From: an uncultured Prevotella sp.
GTDB taxonomy: Bacteria > Bacteroidota > Bacteroidia > Bacteroidales > Bacteroidaceae
Assembly: GCA_947072805.1 (NCBI GenBank)
Contig: CAMTJK010000016.1
Span: 1-22,810 of the forward strand
DNA length: 22,810 nucleotides
Direction of reading: 5' to 3'
Shown here: piece by piece, positions 1 to 8,522 of the stretch
Layout of the letters: the number at the start of each line of letters is the position of its first letter
Numbering within the stretch: the first letter of the stretch is position 1
Translations under genes and position numbers: made by a program
Notes under the pieces: generated by a model
What the model was told of the DNA's origin: nothing
The model's input: the letters and a program-made list of their open reading frames with translations, nothing else
The model's database searches: none

Positions 1-60
1 AATGCCGGATTTAAAAATGTTAAATTCGACCAAATATCTTTACAAATTAACTCTTGTTAA
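1..60. repeat. Left arm of a 60-bp inverted repeat shared with the right end
   Basis: The reverse complement of these bases matches 22634-22693 at 53 of 60 positions by my hand alignment. The core TAATTTGTAAAGATATTTGG is identical in both. Four of the seven differences cluster in the inner 11 bases; the other three are C/T transitions. The arm lies at the very edge, so whatever lies outside it on the left is not visible. A shorter echo, CTTTACAAAT, recurs at 193-202. It could be the end of a multicopy element or a conserved non-coding motif. Confidence 0.85.
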
Positions 61-289
61 GTGCAGTTACGAGCGCCTGCCGGCAGTCCTTATTTCTATT
101 ATCCGACACATATATAAAACAACTTTTACACCGGTATAATAAAACGTATATTGTTTATAGAGTAAATCTGTCGTAGGAGTTTATCCCAAAACCTTTACAA
201 ATAATTAATAGAAACGAAATTTTAAGCCGAAAAATGTTATATTTGATTATTTACACGTAACGAATTGTTATAAAAATACTTATTATTTA
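61..289. other. AT-rich non-coding lead before lepA
   Basis: I see no convincing gene here. The stretch contains a 10-bp palindrome, CTGCCGGCAG, at 77-86, and a second -7-like box, TATATTTG, at 238-245 without a matching TTTG -33. The weak open frames in the area show no family resemblance. Confidence 0.5.
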
Positions 290-321
290 TTTGGGTTTTA
301 GCTTATTTTATGCTAACTTTG
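290..321 (+). promoter_or_regulatory. Bacteroidetes-type promoter of lepA
   Basis: TTTG at 290-293 (-33 box) and TAACTTTG at 314-321 (-7 box, matching TAnnTTTG) are 20 bases apart, the spacing expected for the Bacteroidetes primary sigma factor. Transcription should begin near 328, leaving a leader of under 20 nt before the ATG at 345. Confidence 0.75.
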
Positions 322-344
322 CGACTTAATAGAAATCGCACCAA

Positions 345-2126
345 ATGGAGAATATTAGGAACTTTTGTATAATCGCCCATATTGATCATGGAAAATCTAC
401 ACTGGCTGACCGTATGTTGGAATACACGAAAACCATACAGGTAACAGGCGGTCAGATGCTTGATGATATGGACTTGGAGCGAGAGCGTGGCATTACGATT
501 AAAAGCCATGCGATACAGATGGAATATTCTCATAATGGCGAAAAGTATATCTTGAATTTGATAGACACTCCGGGGCACGTAGACTTCTCATACGAGGTGT
601 CAAGGAGTATTGCTGCTTGCGAGGGCGCTCTTCTTGTGGTAGATGCCACACAGGGAGTACAGGCACAAACCATATCGAATCTTTACATGGCGATAGACAA
701 TAATCTTGAAATCATTCCGGTTATCAACAAGATAGATATGCCGAGTGCCATGCCGGATGAGGTGGAGGATGAGATAGTGGATTTGATAGGATGTGACAGG
801 AGTGAAATAATCCGGGCAAGTGGCAAGACAGGTGAGGGAATTGATAAGGTTCTTGATGCTGTGGTAGAGAGAATACCTCATCCTGTCGGAAACGAAAATG
901 ACCCGTTGCAGGCCCTTATATTTGATTCTGTTTTTAATTCATTCCGTGGTATTATTGCGTATTTTAAAATAGAAAATGGGATAATAAGGCAAGGAGATAA
1001 GGTCAAGTTCTTTAATACGGGTATGGAGTATACGGCTGATGAGGTTGGCGTATTAAAGATGGATATGATACCACGAAAAGAACTACGGACGGGAGATGTC
1101 GGATATATAATCAGTGGAATAAAGGATAGTAAGGAGGTAAAGGTGGGAGATACAATCACTCATATCTCGCGTCCATGTACATCTGCTATTGACGGCTTCC
1201 AGGAAGTAAAGCCAATGGTATTTGCTGGTGTGTATCCTATAGATCCATCTGATTATGAAAATCTGCGTGCATCTCTCGAGAAGTTACAGTTGAACGATGC
1301 ATCTTTGACATTCTCACCGGAGTCCTCCATAGCACTAGGCTTTGGATTCAGGTGTGGGTTTCTTGGTCTGTTGCACATGGAAATAGTGCAAGAAAGATTG
1401 GATCGTGAGTTTAACATGGATGTTATAACTACAGTACCCAATGTTTCATATATGTGTTATGACAAACAGGGAGGTGTAAAAGAAGTGCATAATCCTTCTG
1501 GACTTCCAGAGCAAACACTAATCGACCATATAGAAGAGCCATATATTCGCGCATCCATTATTACGGCAGCCGATTATATTGGTCCGATTATGACATTGTG
1601 TCTTGACAAACGTGGTGAGTTGATAGACCAACAATATGTTAGCGGCAATCGTGTTGAGTTACATTTTATGTTGCCATTAGGTGAGATTGTAATCGATTTC
1701 TATGATAAACTTAAAAGCATCTCAAAAGGCTATGCTTCTTTTGACTATCACATTGATTGTTTTCGACCATCCAAACTCGCTAAATTAGACATTCTGCTTA
1801 ATGGAGAGCCTGTAGATGCTCTTTCCACATTGACACATCAAGACAACGCTGTCACGTTTGGACGGCGGATGTGTGAAAAATTAAAGGAATTGATACCACG
1901 CCAGCAGTTCGATATAGCTATTCAAGCAGCCATAGGGGCAAAGATTGTTGCAAGAGAAACAATCAAGTGCGTCCGTAAAGACGTCACGGCAAAATGTTAT
2001 GGAGGTGATGTCAGCAGAAAACGTAAATTGCTTGAAAAACAGAAGCGTGGTAAAAAAAGAATGAAACAAATCGGAAACGTTGAGGTACCGCAGAAAGCTT
2101 TTCTGGCAGTACTTAAACTGGAGTAA
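345..2126 (+). CDS. lepA: Elongation factor 4 (LepA), back-translocating ribosomal GTPase
   Basis: LepA binds stalled or mis-translocated ribosomes and uses GTP to remodel them; it acts in the cytoplasm and at the membrane. The 593-residue length is normal for the family. The GTPase motifs are plain: G1 AHIDHGKST at residues 11-19, the switch threonine at 51, G3 DTPGH at 74-78 and G4 NKID at 128-131. The C-terminal end carries the lysine/arginine-rich LepA signature and finishes in a typical KAFLAVLKLE. The start is the only one close behind the promoter, and MENIRNFCIIAHIDHGKST matches the usual N-terminus. It is followed 41 nt later by the Crp-like gene, probably in the same transcript. Identification is firm. 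Confidence 0.97.
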   Translation: MENIRNFCIIAHIDHGKSTLADRMLEYTKTIQVTGGQMLDDMDLERERGITIKSHAIQMEYSHNGEKYILNLIDTPGHVDFSYEVSRSIAACEGALLVVDATQGVQAQTISNLYMAIDNNLEIIPVINKIDMPSAMPDEVEDEIVDLIGCDRSEIIRASGKTGEGIDKVLDAVVERIPHPVGNENDPLQALIFDSVFNSFRGIIAYFKIENGIIRQGDKVKFFNTGMEYTADEVGVLKMDMIPRKELRTGDVGYIISGIKDSKEVKVGDTITHISRPCTSAIDGFQEVKPMVFAGVYPIDPSDYENLRASLEKLQLNDASLTFSPESSIALGFGFRCGFLGLLHMEIVQERLDREFNMDVITTVPNVSYMCYDKQGGVKEVHNPSGLPEQTLIDHIEEPYIRASIITAADYIGPIMTLCLDKRGELIDQQYVSGNRVELHFMLPLGEIVIDFYDKLKSISKGYASFDYHIDCFRPSKLAKLDILLNGEPVDALSTLTHQDNAVTFGRRMCEKLKELIPRQQFDIAIQAAIGAKIVARETIKCVRKDVTAKCYGGDVSRKRKLLEKQKRGKKRMKQIGNVEVPQKAFLAVLKLE

Positions 2127-2152
2127 AGAAGTACAAACACTTAAAAATAAGA

Positions 2153-2158
2153 AGGAGG
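2153..2158 (+). promoter_or_regulatory. Strong Shine-Dalgarno site for the Crp-like gene
   Basis: AGGAGG sits 9 nt before the ATG at 2168. This is near-perfect complementarity to the 16S anti-SD, which is unusual in Bacteroidetes, where most starts lack an SD. It fixes the start codon and suggests efficient, separately initiated translation within the lepA transcript. Confidence 0.7.
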
Positions 2159-2167
2159 AAACCGCGT

Positions 2168-2770
2168 ATGCCTACTATTGGACTTACGAAACGTGATGTG
2201 GCTCGTGAACTTGCCCGTCGTTATAGCACAATGACTCACGATGAGCTTGATGTGCTTGAGAGTATTCTTGTGCCTATGAAATTCCAGAAAGGAGAAAAAA
2301 TCCTGAGTGAGGGCGAAACATGTACTTATATCTATTGGATAGTAAAAGGGCTTGTCAGACAGTTTTATTATAAGAATGGCAAGGAACTTACAGAGTATAT
2401 GGCGGTAGAGAATCATATTATAATGTGCATTCAGAGCTTGTTTAAGGAAGAGCCTACACATTTGCAAATACATGCTTTGGAGCCGACCATAATTTATGCA
2501 ATGCCTCGTAATCTGTTGGAACAAGTTGCAATGAAGAGTGTTAATATTCAGATTCTTTATAGAAAGATATTGGAAGAATCTCTCATACAGAGTCAGATAC
2601 ATGCTGATATGATGCGATTTGAGACGGCACAGGACAGATATATGAAGCTTGTAAAGTTGCATCCTCAGTTGGTTCTTCGTGCTCCATTGGTATATATAGC
2701 CAACTATTTACAGATGACTCCGGAAACACTGAGCCGGGTTCGCAATGCAATGTTGATGGAAGAAAAATAG
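2168..2770 (+). CDS. Crp/Fnr-family transcriptional regulator
   Basis: A 200-residue protein with the two-part layout of Crp/Fnr regulators. A cyclic-nucleotide-binding-like beta-roll spans about residues 25-115, with FQKGEKILSEGE as the opening strand-turn. A long dimerisation helix covers about 120-160, and a C-terminal winged helix-turn-helix lies around 173-193 (VYIANYLQMTPETLSRVRN). The phosphate-binding cassette of true CRP, with its Arg-x-Ala/Ser, is not recognisable in the 78-100 region. There is no cysteine cluster for an FNR iron-sulphur centre. Direct cAMP or oxygen sensing is therefore unlikely, as is common in Bacteroidetes members. The gene lies between lepA and mntP on the same strand. 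Its targets cannot be read from the sequence; control of mntP is possible but inferred only from position. Confidence 0.88.
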   Translation: MPTIGLTKRDVARELARRYSTMTHDELDVLESILVPMKFQKGEKILSEGETCTYIYWIVKGLVRQFYYKNGKELTEYMAVENHIIMCIQSLFKEEPTHLQIHALEPTIIYAMPRNLLEQVAMKSVNIQILYRKILEESLIQSQIHADMMRFETAQDRYMKLVKLHPQLVLRAPLVYIANYLQMTPETLSRVRNAMLMEEK

Positions 2771-2800
2771 AAGCCATCTGTATTTCTAAGTCATACGGTA

Positions 2801-3373
2801 ATGAGCGTTATTGATTTGCTTTTTCTTTCCATAGCATTGGCTATGGATTGTTTTGCTATTTCCATAGTGTGCGGTGTCATAATGCGCAAACATATATGGC
2901 GCATTATATTACAAATTAGTTTCTTTTTTGGTCTGTTTCAGGCGTTTATGCCTTTAGCGGGATGGCTTGGGATAAATAATTTCAGCAATAATCTTGAAGC
3001 ATTCGACCATTGGATTGCTTTTGGCTTGCTTGCATTTATAGGCGGTAGGATGGTAAAGGAATCTTTTGAAACAACAGAAGAAGTGCACTTTTCTCCAGGA
3101 AAGTTACGTACACAGCTTATACTGGCAGTCGCAACAAGCATAGACGCCTTGGCTGTGGGCATATCGTTCGCGTGTATTGGTTACAAGACATTCTTTTCAC
3201 TCACTTTGCCGTTGGTGATGATTGGAGCAACATCTTTTATTTTTGGTGTCGTTGGTAATGTCCTTGGTGTAAGTTTCGGAAATGGCATTGCACACAAATT
3301 GAAACCGGAATTGCTCGGAGGCATTATTCTAATTCTTATAGGAATAAAAATACTAATGAGCCATCTGTTGTAG
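2801..3373 (+). CDS. mntP: Manganese efflux pump MntP
   Basis: A 190-residue, very hydrophobic protein with about six membrane segments, the normal size of MntP (formerly DUF204/YebN). MntP exports Mn(II) across the inner membrane and protects against manganese toxicity. The two pseudo-symmetric signature helices are present: ALAMDCFAIS with Asp16 and ATSIDALAVGIS with Asp115, corresponding to conserved acidic residues needed for transport in Escherichia coli. The gene starts 30 nt after the Crp-like gene, suggesting co-transcription. I see no yybP-ykoY-type manganese riboswitch upstream; the intergenic gap is too short for one. The gene converges on ispE with 26 bp between stops. Confidence 0.95.
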   Translation: MSVIDLLFLSIALAMDCFAISIVCGVIMRKHIWRIILQISFFFGLFQAFMPLAGWLGINNFSNNLEAFDHWIAFGLLAFIGGRMVKESFETTEEVHFSPGKLRTQLILAVATSIDALAVGISFACIGYKTFFSLTLPLVMIGATSFIFGVVGNVLGVSFGNGIAHKLKPELLGGIILILIGIKILMSHLL

Positions 3374-3399
3374 TATGCGTATCACTTTGTTGAGTAATA

Positions 3400-4227
3400 T
3401 TAAAGTAGTGTTGTGTAATTGAACATGCCTTTGAAATGGGTATTTAGGTCAATCTCGTTCTTAAATAAGCCGAATACACTACTTCCACTTCCGGACATGG
3501 CTGCATATACGGCGCCTAAACTGTAAAGCTTATCTTTTATTGAAGCGATTTCCGGATATAAAGAGAATACGCTGCGCTCAAAATCATTCGTAAGATATTT
3601 GCGCCAGTTCTCAACGGGCATTTTCACAATATCTTTACAGCTCACCCCTGGTCGTTGTGGATTAACCAAAGAGAATGCTTCTTTGGTGGAAACGGGGATG
3701 TCCGGTTTTACAATTGCAATATGCCATCCTTTCAGGTCAAGTGATATTGGTTCCAATAGTTCTCCTATGCCTTCGGCATAAGCAGGTTTGCTTATTATGA
3801 AGAACGGACAATCTGCCCCGAGGTGTGCTGCATATCCAATCATTTCTTGCTCGTCCATATTCAGATTAAATGTGTCGTTCAACAGTCTTATCATGAATGC
3901 GCAGTCACTTGAACCACCGCCCATTCCGGCTTGTGTGGGAATTCCTTTGAACAGATGTGCATGAATGCGTGGCACTTTGTATACAGAAGAAATGAGCTTG
4001 TAGGCTTTAACCACCAGGTTATTTTGTTCGTCACCTTCTATTTTTATGTTGCTCGTTTTCAAATCACAGTCTACGTCAGATGGAAAGGCATCGTCCATCG
4101 GATGTATTTCAAGCGCATCATATATTGGTATCGGATAAAAAACGGTTTCAAGGTCATGATATCCATCTTCTCTTTTGTTCACCACATTCAATCCTAAGTT
4201 TATTTTTGCTAATGGGAATGTTATCAT
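3400..4227 (-). CDS. ispE: 4-diphosphocytidyl-2-C-methyl-D-erythritol kinase
   Basis: IspE phosphorylates CDP-methylerythritol with ATP in the methylerythritol-phosphate route to isoprenoid precursors. The 275-residue length is typical. GHMP-kinase features are in order: the N-terminal AKINLGLNVVNKREDGYH with Lys8, the glycine-rich ATP loop PTQAGMGGGSSD at 97-108, and the catalytic aspartate in LGADCPFF (Asp139). A C-terminal glycine-rich segment, AAMSGSGSSVFG, is the third GHMP motif. It is the last gene of the long minus-strand run, 65 nt after the glycosyltransferase gene. I see no obvious terminator in the short gap to mntP. Confidence 0.96.
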   Translation of the reverse strand: MITFPLAKINLGLNVVNKREDGYHDLETVFYPIPIYDALEIHPMDDAFPSDVDCDLKTSNIKIEGDEQNNLVVKAYKLISSVYKVPRIHAHLFKGIPTQAGMGGGSSDCAFMIRLLNDTFNLNMDEQEMIGYAAHLGADCPFFIISKPAYAEGIGELLEPISLDLKGWHIAIVKPDIPVSTKEAFSLVNPQRPGVSCKDIVKMPVENWRKYLTNDFERSVFSLYPEIASIKDKLYSLGAVYAAMSGSGSSVFGLFKNEIDLNTHFKGMFNYTTLL

Positions 4228-4292
4228 TTCTGATTGTCTTTAATATTTGTTGGTTTGTCTTTGTTATAAAGGGAAAAAGTAGGGATAATGGA

Positions 4293-5432
4293 CTATTTCG
4301 TTCTTTCTTTTTTTATGCTGTTAAATAAATCCATCCATAGGGGCATGATGACGGATGCTTTATATCTTTCTACTGAAGCTATGCCGTTATGTCCCATTTC
4401 CATTCTTTCTTCAGGTCTTTCTATTAGTCTGCAGATTTTATCGGCAAAGCCATTGATATCACCTTCGGCAATCAGCCATCCATCCTTTCCGTCTGTGATA
4501 ATATCTGCCGGACCGTATTTGCAGTCAAAAGCAATTACGGGCAGTCCGCAACTCATGGCTTCAGGAATTACAAGTCCAAAGGGCTCATAATCAGAAGTTA
4601 GGATAAATATTGAACTTTCACAATATTTGTCGAAAACATGATCGGTCGGTTCATGAACATAAATATTGCATTTATTATGGTTTTTCTCAATTTCCTCTAA
4701 CAGCCAGTCCTTTAATTCACCTTCCCCATATATGTTCAGTTGCCAGTCATCGTGACGTTCATGTACTCTGTCCCATATTTCGAGTAAAGATGGTAAACCC
4801 TTTTGTTTTGCAAATCTGCCGACGAATATGACCTTTTTAGCTTCCGTCGTTGATACATTTTTGTTTGTATTCAAGTGTACAACGTTAGGAATAACAGTTA
4901 CTCTTTTGTTGATTGTGCGCCATTCTTGGGCATCACCTTCTGTCAGAGATACTATTCTGTCTACTTTCGACATGTTTCTTATGATAAAAAGTCTTTCTAT
5001 TTTCTTTTTGATACTCGTCGCCTCATACAGGCAGGTGTTGCTGCACATTTCGTGTGATTCAGCAATCAGTGGTATGTCCCCTTTTATTCGTAAGAGTGTA
5101 TGAACATATATTGAAGCACTACAAATTAAGATGTCCGGTTTGATAGTTCTGAAAAGATATTTTAGTTTACTTTCGAATTTAAGTTGCCGGTTTAACTTTT
5201 CCCATAATTTGTGGATACCCCTATATCTGTAGGAAAGATGGAATTGTATCCCGAGGTCAATATGGTGTACATTATGGTTAAATTTGAATGGCATTGGGTG
5301 ATTGCCCTGGTTTGTTGTAATGCAATAAACCTCTACACCATTGCTCTCTGCCAGGTAATTCATTTTGTCAGCCCAAATACGTTCTGTGCCTCCCCAATGG
5401 GCAAGAAGGTTATAAACATACATAATCTTCAT
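4293..5432 (-). CDS. GT4-family (GT-B fold) glycosyltransferase
   Basis: A 379-residue retaining glycosyltransferase of the GT4 type, which transfers a sugar from a nucleotide-sugar donor. The acceptor-side domain begins with MKIMYVYNLL and GGTERI (14-19). The donor-binding domain begins near residue 198 with KKVIFVGRFAKQKG. The EX7E pair, Glu283 and Glu291 in EPFGLVIPEAMSCGLPVIAF, contacts the donor sugar and is intact. There is no signal peptide or membrane span, so it works on the cytoplasmic face. It stands alone, without other polysaccharide or O-antigen genes nearby, so its substrate cannot be stated. It lies 21 nt after the PP2C-like gene in the same run. The family is sure; the specificity is unknown. 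Confidence 0.9.
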   Translation of the reverse strand: MKIMYVYNLLAHWGGTERIWADKMNYLAESNGVEVYCITTNQGNHPMPFKFNHNVHHIDLGIQFHLSYRYRGIHKLWEKLNRQLKFESKLKYLFRTIKPDILICSASIYVHTLLRIKGDIPLIAESHEMCSNTCLYEATSIKKKIERLFIIRNMSKVDRIVSLTEGDAQEWRTINKRVTVIPNVVHLNTNKNVSTTEAKKVIFVGRFAKQKGLPSLLEIWDRVHERHDDWQLNIYGEGELKDWLLEEIEKNHNKCNIYVHEPTDHVFDKYCESSIFILTSDYEPFGLVIPEAMSCGLPVIAFDCKYGPADIITDGKDGWLIAEGDINGFADKICRLIERPEERMEMGHNGIASVERYKASVIMPLWMDLFNSIKKERTK

Positions 5433-5453
5433 AACTTACAATAGATAGGTTAT

Positions 5454-6263
5454 TTATACAATAAATTTAAGGAAGGTTCTATCGTCGAAAGAGTTGTTAC
5501 CTTTCATACATGCTTTGGTCGCTTTAAAATAGAAAATGTTTAGCGGGTCGCTTGCCAGCTGGCTCTCCAGACATTTTTCTGATAGCTCAAGTGTCGGTTT
5601 AAGCGAGGGATAACCGTCACTTGCAAGAATTATATTATGTTCGTTTTCTAATAATTTGATTATACGCACGCCTTTCATCGGAATGTCAAAACCATCAATT
5701 ACAGCATAGCTCTTGTTCTGTTCTTTCATGTATTCTAACATTTCCGGTATTATGGCTTTTCTTGCTTTATCATCCACAGTAAGCTCTTCGATTGTTATTC
5801 CGTCTTGTTCAATCATTTGTATGGCTATTTCCGAACGTCGTTCTGCGAGTACAGCTTCATAAGGTTTGGGATTGTCGTAAAAACACTGTTCCACTATACA
5901 CTGACAGTCTCCAATCATCCATATCTGCTTGTGGTAGTTGCTGTAGATGACGCAACTTGCAGCCATACGTTCTTCCGGATGTAGTGAAAGGTGTATTAAC
6001 AAGTCTTTGTCGTAATGACTGCGTACAAATTCTGTCACCCCCTTACAAAATCCAACAACGTCAATATCTTTTTTTGCCTGCTTGATATAATCACATATAA
6101 GTAGCATACAGTAACGACCGTTTGACATGTCTTTATGTATGTTTACGGTAGACTTGCTTGTACTTCCATCTATTACGGCAGCAAAGTCATCAGTGACGAT
6201 TATTCCGTCTTCCGCCTCTGTTTTCACACTTTTGGGCGTTATGTTTTTTTCTATGATTATCAT
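5454..6263 (-). CDS. Divergent PP2C-like protein phosphatase (putative)
   Basis: A 269-residue protein whose motif order matches PP2C (PPM) metal-dependent Ser/Thr phosphatases. AVIDGSTS (29-36) holds the first metal-binding aspartate-glycine. AASCVIYS (101-108) corresponds to the GATA-like strand, IGDCQCI (117-123) to the GDSR motif, LASDGYPSL (213-221) to the SDG motif, and SFDDRTF (258-264) to the terminal Asp-Asp/Asn motif. GDC in place of GDS and the shortened middle make this a divergent member. The assignment rests on motifs only and should be treated as probable. The start lies 74 bp inside the 3' end of the YgiQ-like gene. The conserved DG motifs fall well after it, and no later Met precedes them, so the overlap appears real. 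Translational coupling is likely. Confidence 0.65.
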   Translation of the reverse strand: MIIIEKNITPKSVKTEAEDGIIVTDDFAAVIDGSTSKSTVNIHKDMSNGRYCMLLICDYIKQAKKDIDVVGFCKGVTEFVRSHYDKDLLIHLSLHPEERMAASCVIYSNYHKQIWMIGDCQCIVEQCFYDNPKPYEAVLAERRSEIAIQMIEQDGITIEELTVDDKARKAIIPEMLEYMKEQNKSYAVIDGFDIPMKGVRIIKLLENEHNIILASDGYPSLKPTLELSEKCLESQLASDPLNIFYFKATKACMKGNNSFDDRTFLKFIV

Positions 6264-8181
6264 TGTTGCTGTGGGTGATGTCTGTCTTTTCTCTTTTTCG
6301 ATATTCTGCCTTTTGTTTATATGGGGGGATATTTTCTGATGGCTGGAAACTGCGATAGTTTCCTTTCCATAATTCTTTTATCAAATCGGGTCTGCCTATT
6401 CGTCTTAACGATTTTTCGAGATTTTGCCTATCTTCCGGTTTATACCAAAAGAAATATTGGCGTTGAGCCAGTTTGTCTTCTGGAGTTTTTGCACTGAAAA
6501 CAGGTTCCAATGTGTATGGGTCATATCCTGTATACCATGTTTCTGTACTTACAGTCATAGGTGTTGGCGTGAAATCCTGTATTTGCTCAAGATGAAAATC
6601 AAGTCTCTTGGTTTGTACAGCTAGTTCAGCCATATCTTCTTCTTTGCATCCGGGATGGCTGCTTATGAAATATGGTATTATTTGTTGATTCAGATTCTCT
6701 TCCTTGTTTATTTGGTCGAATATGTGTTTGAATTCAAGAAACAGTTTGAAAGATGGCTTACGCATCAGTCTCAGCACATTGTCGCTTGTATGTTCGGGAG
6801 CTACTTTCAGTCTGCCACTTACGTGTCTGCTTATCAATTCTCTAGTATAATCTTTTGCAGCCTTGTTCACCTCTTCGTCTTCGCTGCGGTGCAGAAGCAA
6901 ATCGTAGCGTACGCCACTCCCAATAAAGCTCTTCTTAATAAATGGTAATGCATCCACTGCCTTATATATGTCAAGCAGACGCCTATGATTAGTGTTTAGG
7001 TTAGGACATATTTGCGGGTTGATGCAACTTGGCCGTTTACATTTTTCACAGATATTCTTGTTCTTACCGCACATCCCATACATATTAGCCGATGGACCGC
7101 CGAGATCTGATAGATATCCTTTGAAATCATCCATTGCGGCAATTTGTTTCACTTCGTTAAGGATGCTATGTTTTGAACGGCATGTAATGAACTTGCCTTG
7201 GTGAGCTGAAATCGTGCAGAATGCGCATCCACCAAAACATCCGCGATGTATATTTACAGAGAATTTTATCATCTCATATGCAGGAATGCGTTTGTTCTTG
7301 TATTTGGGATGCGGCATTCTTGTATATGGCAGGTCAAAAGAAGTATCAAGCTCTTCTGTTGTCATGGGCGGGTAGGGAGGATTCACCACGGCATATTTTC
7401 CATCTACCTCTTGTATCAGTCTTTGGGCATGTATTTTGTTTGATTCTTCTTCAATATGACGGAAATTCTCAGCTTGTGCTTTCTTGTTCTTCAGGCATTC
7501 CTCATGACTGTGCAACACAATATCAGAAGCGCTGATGCCACCGGGAATGGCTTCTTTACTTGTCAGAAATACTGTCTGTGGAATATTGTGTATGTCATTT
7601 ATTGCCGTTCCGTTTTCCAGTTGTCTGCACAACTCTATGATGGGTTTCTCTCCCATACCGTATATTATCATGTCTGCACCACAATAGCAGAGAATACATT
7701 TACGCAGTTTGTCCTGCCAGTAGTCGTAATGGGTAAGTCTTCGCAGTGAGGCCTCAATACCCCCCAATACTATAGGTATATCAGGATAAATGCTTTTAAG
7801 TATATTGGAATATACTATTGTTGGATATTCCGGACGCATATCGTGCCTTCCGTCTGGACTGTAAGCATCTTCCGAACGTAGCCTTTTGTTGGCAGTATAT
7901 TTGTTTACCATAGAGTCCATACACCCTGGTGCAATGCCAAAAAACAACCTTGGGCGTCCAAGCTTCTTGAAGTCTCTGAAATCTCCGTGCCAGTCTGGTT
8001 GTGGAACTATGGCAACCCGGTATCCTGCAGCTTCAAGTGTGCGCCCGATTACAGCAGCACCAAACGACGGATGATCAACGTAGGCATCTGCAGAAAACAG
8101 AATAACGTCCACTTCGTTCCAGCCGCGCAAATCGAGTTCATTCCTTGTGGTAGGTAGAAAATCAGATAATTTGAATTTCAT
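6190..8181 (-). CDS. YgiQ family radical SAM protein (UPF0313)
   Basis: A 663-residue radical SAM protein with the YgiQ architecture: an N-terminal B12-binding-like region (about 25-230, with ILFSADAYVDHPSFG), the radical SAM core and a C-terminal extension. The iron-sulphur motif is CFGGCAFC, with Cys315, Cys319 and Cys322. A second cysteine-rich stretch, about 375-402 (CGKNKNICEKCKRPSC and following), is a feature of this family. The tail after about residue 620 is basic and rich in Asn, Arg, Lys and His. It is low-complexity and lies in the part shared with the PP2C-like gene. The biochemical reaction of YgiQ proteins is not established to my knowledge. The ATG follows directly on the stop of the 104-aa gene (TAA then ATG), so they are almost certainly co-translated. 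Confidence 0.9.
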   Translation of the reverse strand: MKFKLSDFLPTTRNELDLRGWNEVDVILFSADAYVDHPSFGAAVIGRTLEAAGYRVAIVPQPDWHGDFRDFKKLGRPRLFFGIAPGCMDSMVNKYTANKRLRSEDAYSPDGRHDMRPEYPTIVYSNILKSIYPDIPIVLGGIEASLRRLTHYDYWQDKLRKCILCYCGADMIIYGMGEKPIIELCRQLENGTAINDIHNIPQTVFLTSKEAIPGGISASDIVLHSHEECLKNKKAQAENFRHIEEESNKIHAQRLIQEVDGKYAVVNPPYPPMTTEELDTSFDLPYTRMPHPKYKNKRIPAYEMIKFSVNIHRGCFGGCAFCTISAHQGKFITCRSKHSILNEVKQIAAMDDFKGYLSDLGGPSANMYGMCGKNKNICEKCKRPSCINPQICPNLNTNHRRLLDIYKAVDALPFIKKSFIGSGVRYDLLLHRSEDEEVNKAAKDYTRELISRHVSGRLKVAPEHTSDNVLRLMRKPSFKLFLEFKHIFDQINKEENLNQQIIPYFISSHPGCKEEDMAELAVQTKRLDFHLEQIQDFTPTPMTVSTETWYTGYDPYTLEPVFSAKTPEDKLAQRQYFFWYKPEDRQNLEKSLRRIGRPDLIKELWKGNYRSFQPSENIPPYKQKAEYRKREKTDITHSNNDNHRKKHNAQKCENRGGRRNNRH

Positions 8182-8496
8182 TTATAGAGAGTCTGTATCA
8201 GTGTATCTTTCTTTCCATTCAACAAATGTTTCTACAAGTTTTTGCAGCCCAAAAGCTTTCATGTTTGGATGGTATATCACGTCAAGGCATAGATCGAGTA
8301 GAGAATGGTCTTTATTTGAATCTGATTCAAGCAAAGAACGTACGTTGAGCTTGAGTTTTTCCAAAACTTGCTCATCAACATATCCGTTGCTATCTATCAG
8401 ATCGCCGAGCAGGCGGTAGCGATTTATTGTTTTAAGGTGTTCTTCGTTTATTTCTATTGTTCTTGTTCCAGATTGGTTTGCTTGTATTGTTGCCAT
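8182..8496 (-). CDS. Uncharacterised 104-aa protein
   Basis: A small, mostly helical, soluble protein with no signal peptide, membrane segment or cysteine cluster. I do not recognise the family. It begins with a short polar stretch (MATIQANQSGTRTIEIN). Two predicted helical blocks follow, and it ends with FVEWKERYTDTDSL. Its stop abuts the ATG of the YgiQ-like gene, and its start is 26 nt after the stop of the secreted amidase-like gene. It therefore sits firmly inside the operon, which is the main reason to believe it is a real gene. It could be a partner of the radical SAM protein, but that is inference from position only. Confidence 0.75.
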   Translation of the reverse strand: MATIQANQSGTRTIEINEEHLKTINRYRLLGDLIDSNGYVDEQVLEKLKLNVRSLLESDSNKDHSLLDLCLDVIYHPNMKAFGLQKLVETFVEWKERYTDTDSL

Positions 8497-8522
8497 AAAT
8501 GTTTATTTATTTTGTTTATTAA

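Noticed and set aside
2141..2662. Minus-strand 173-codon open frame opposite the Crp-like gene
   Set aside because: It is a shadow of the clearly recognisable Crp/Fnr-type gene, has no family features of its own and covers the operon junction.
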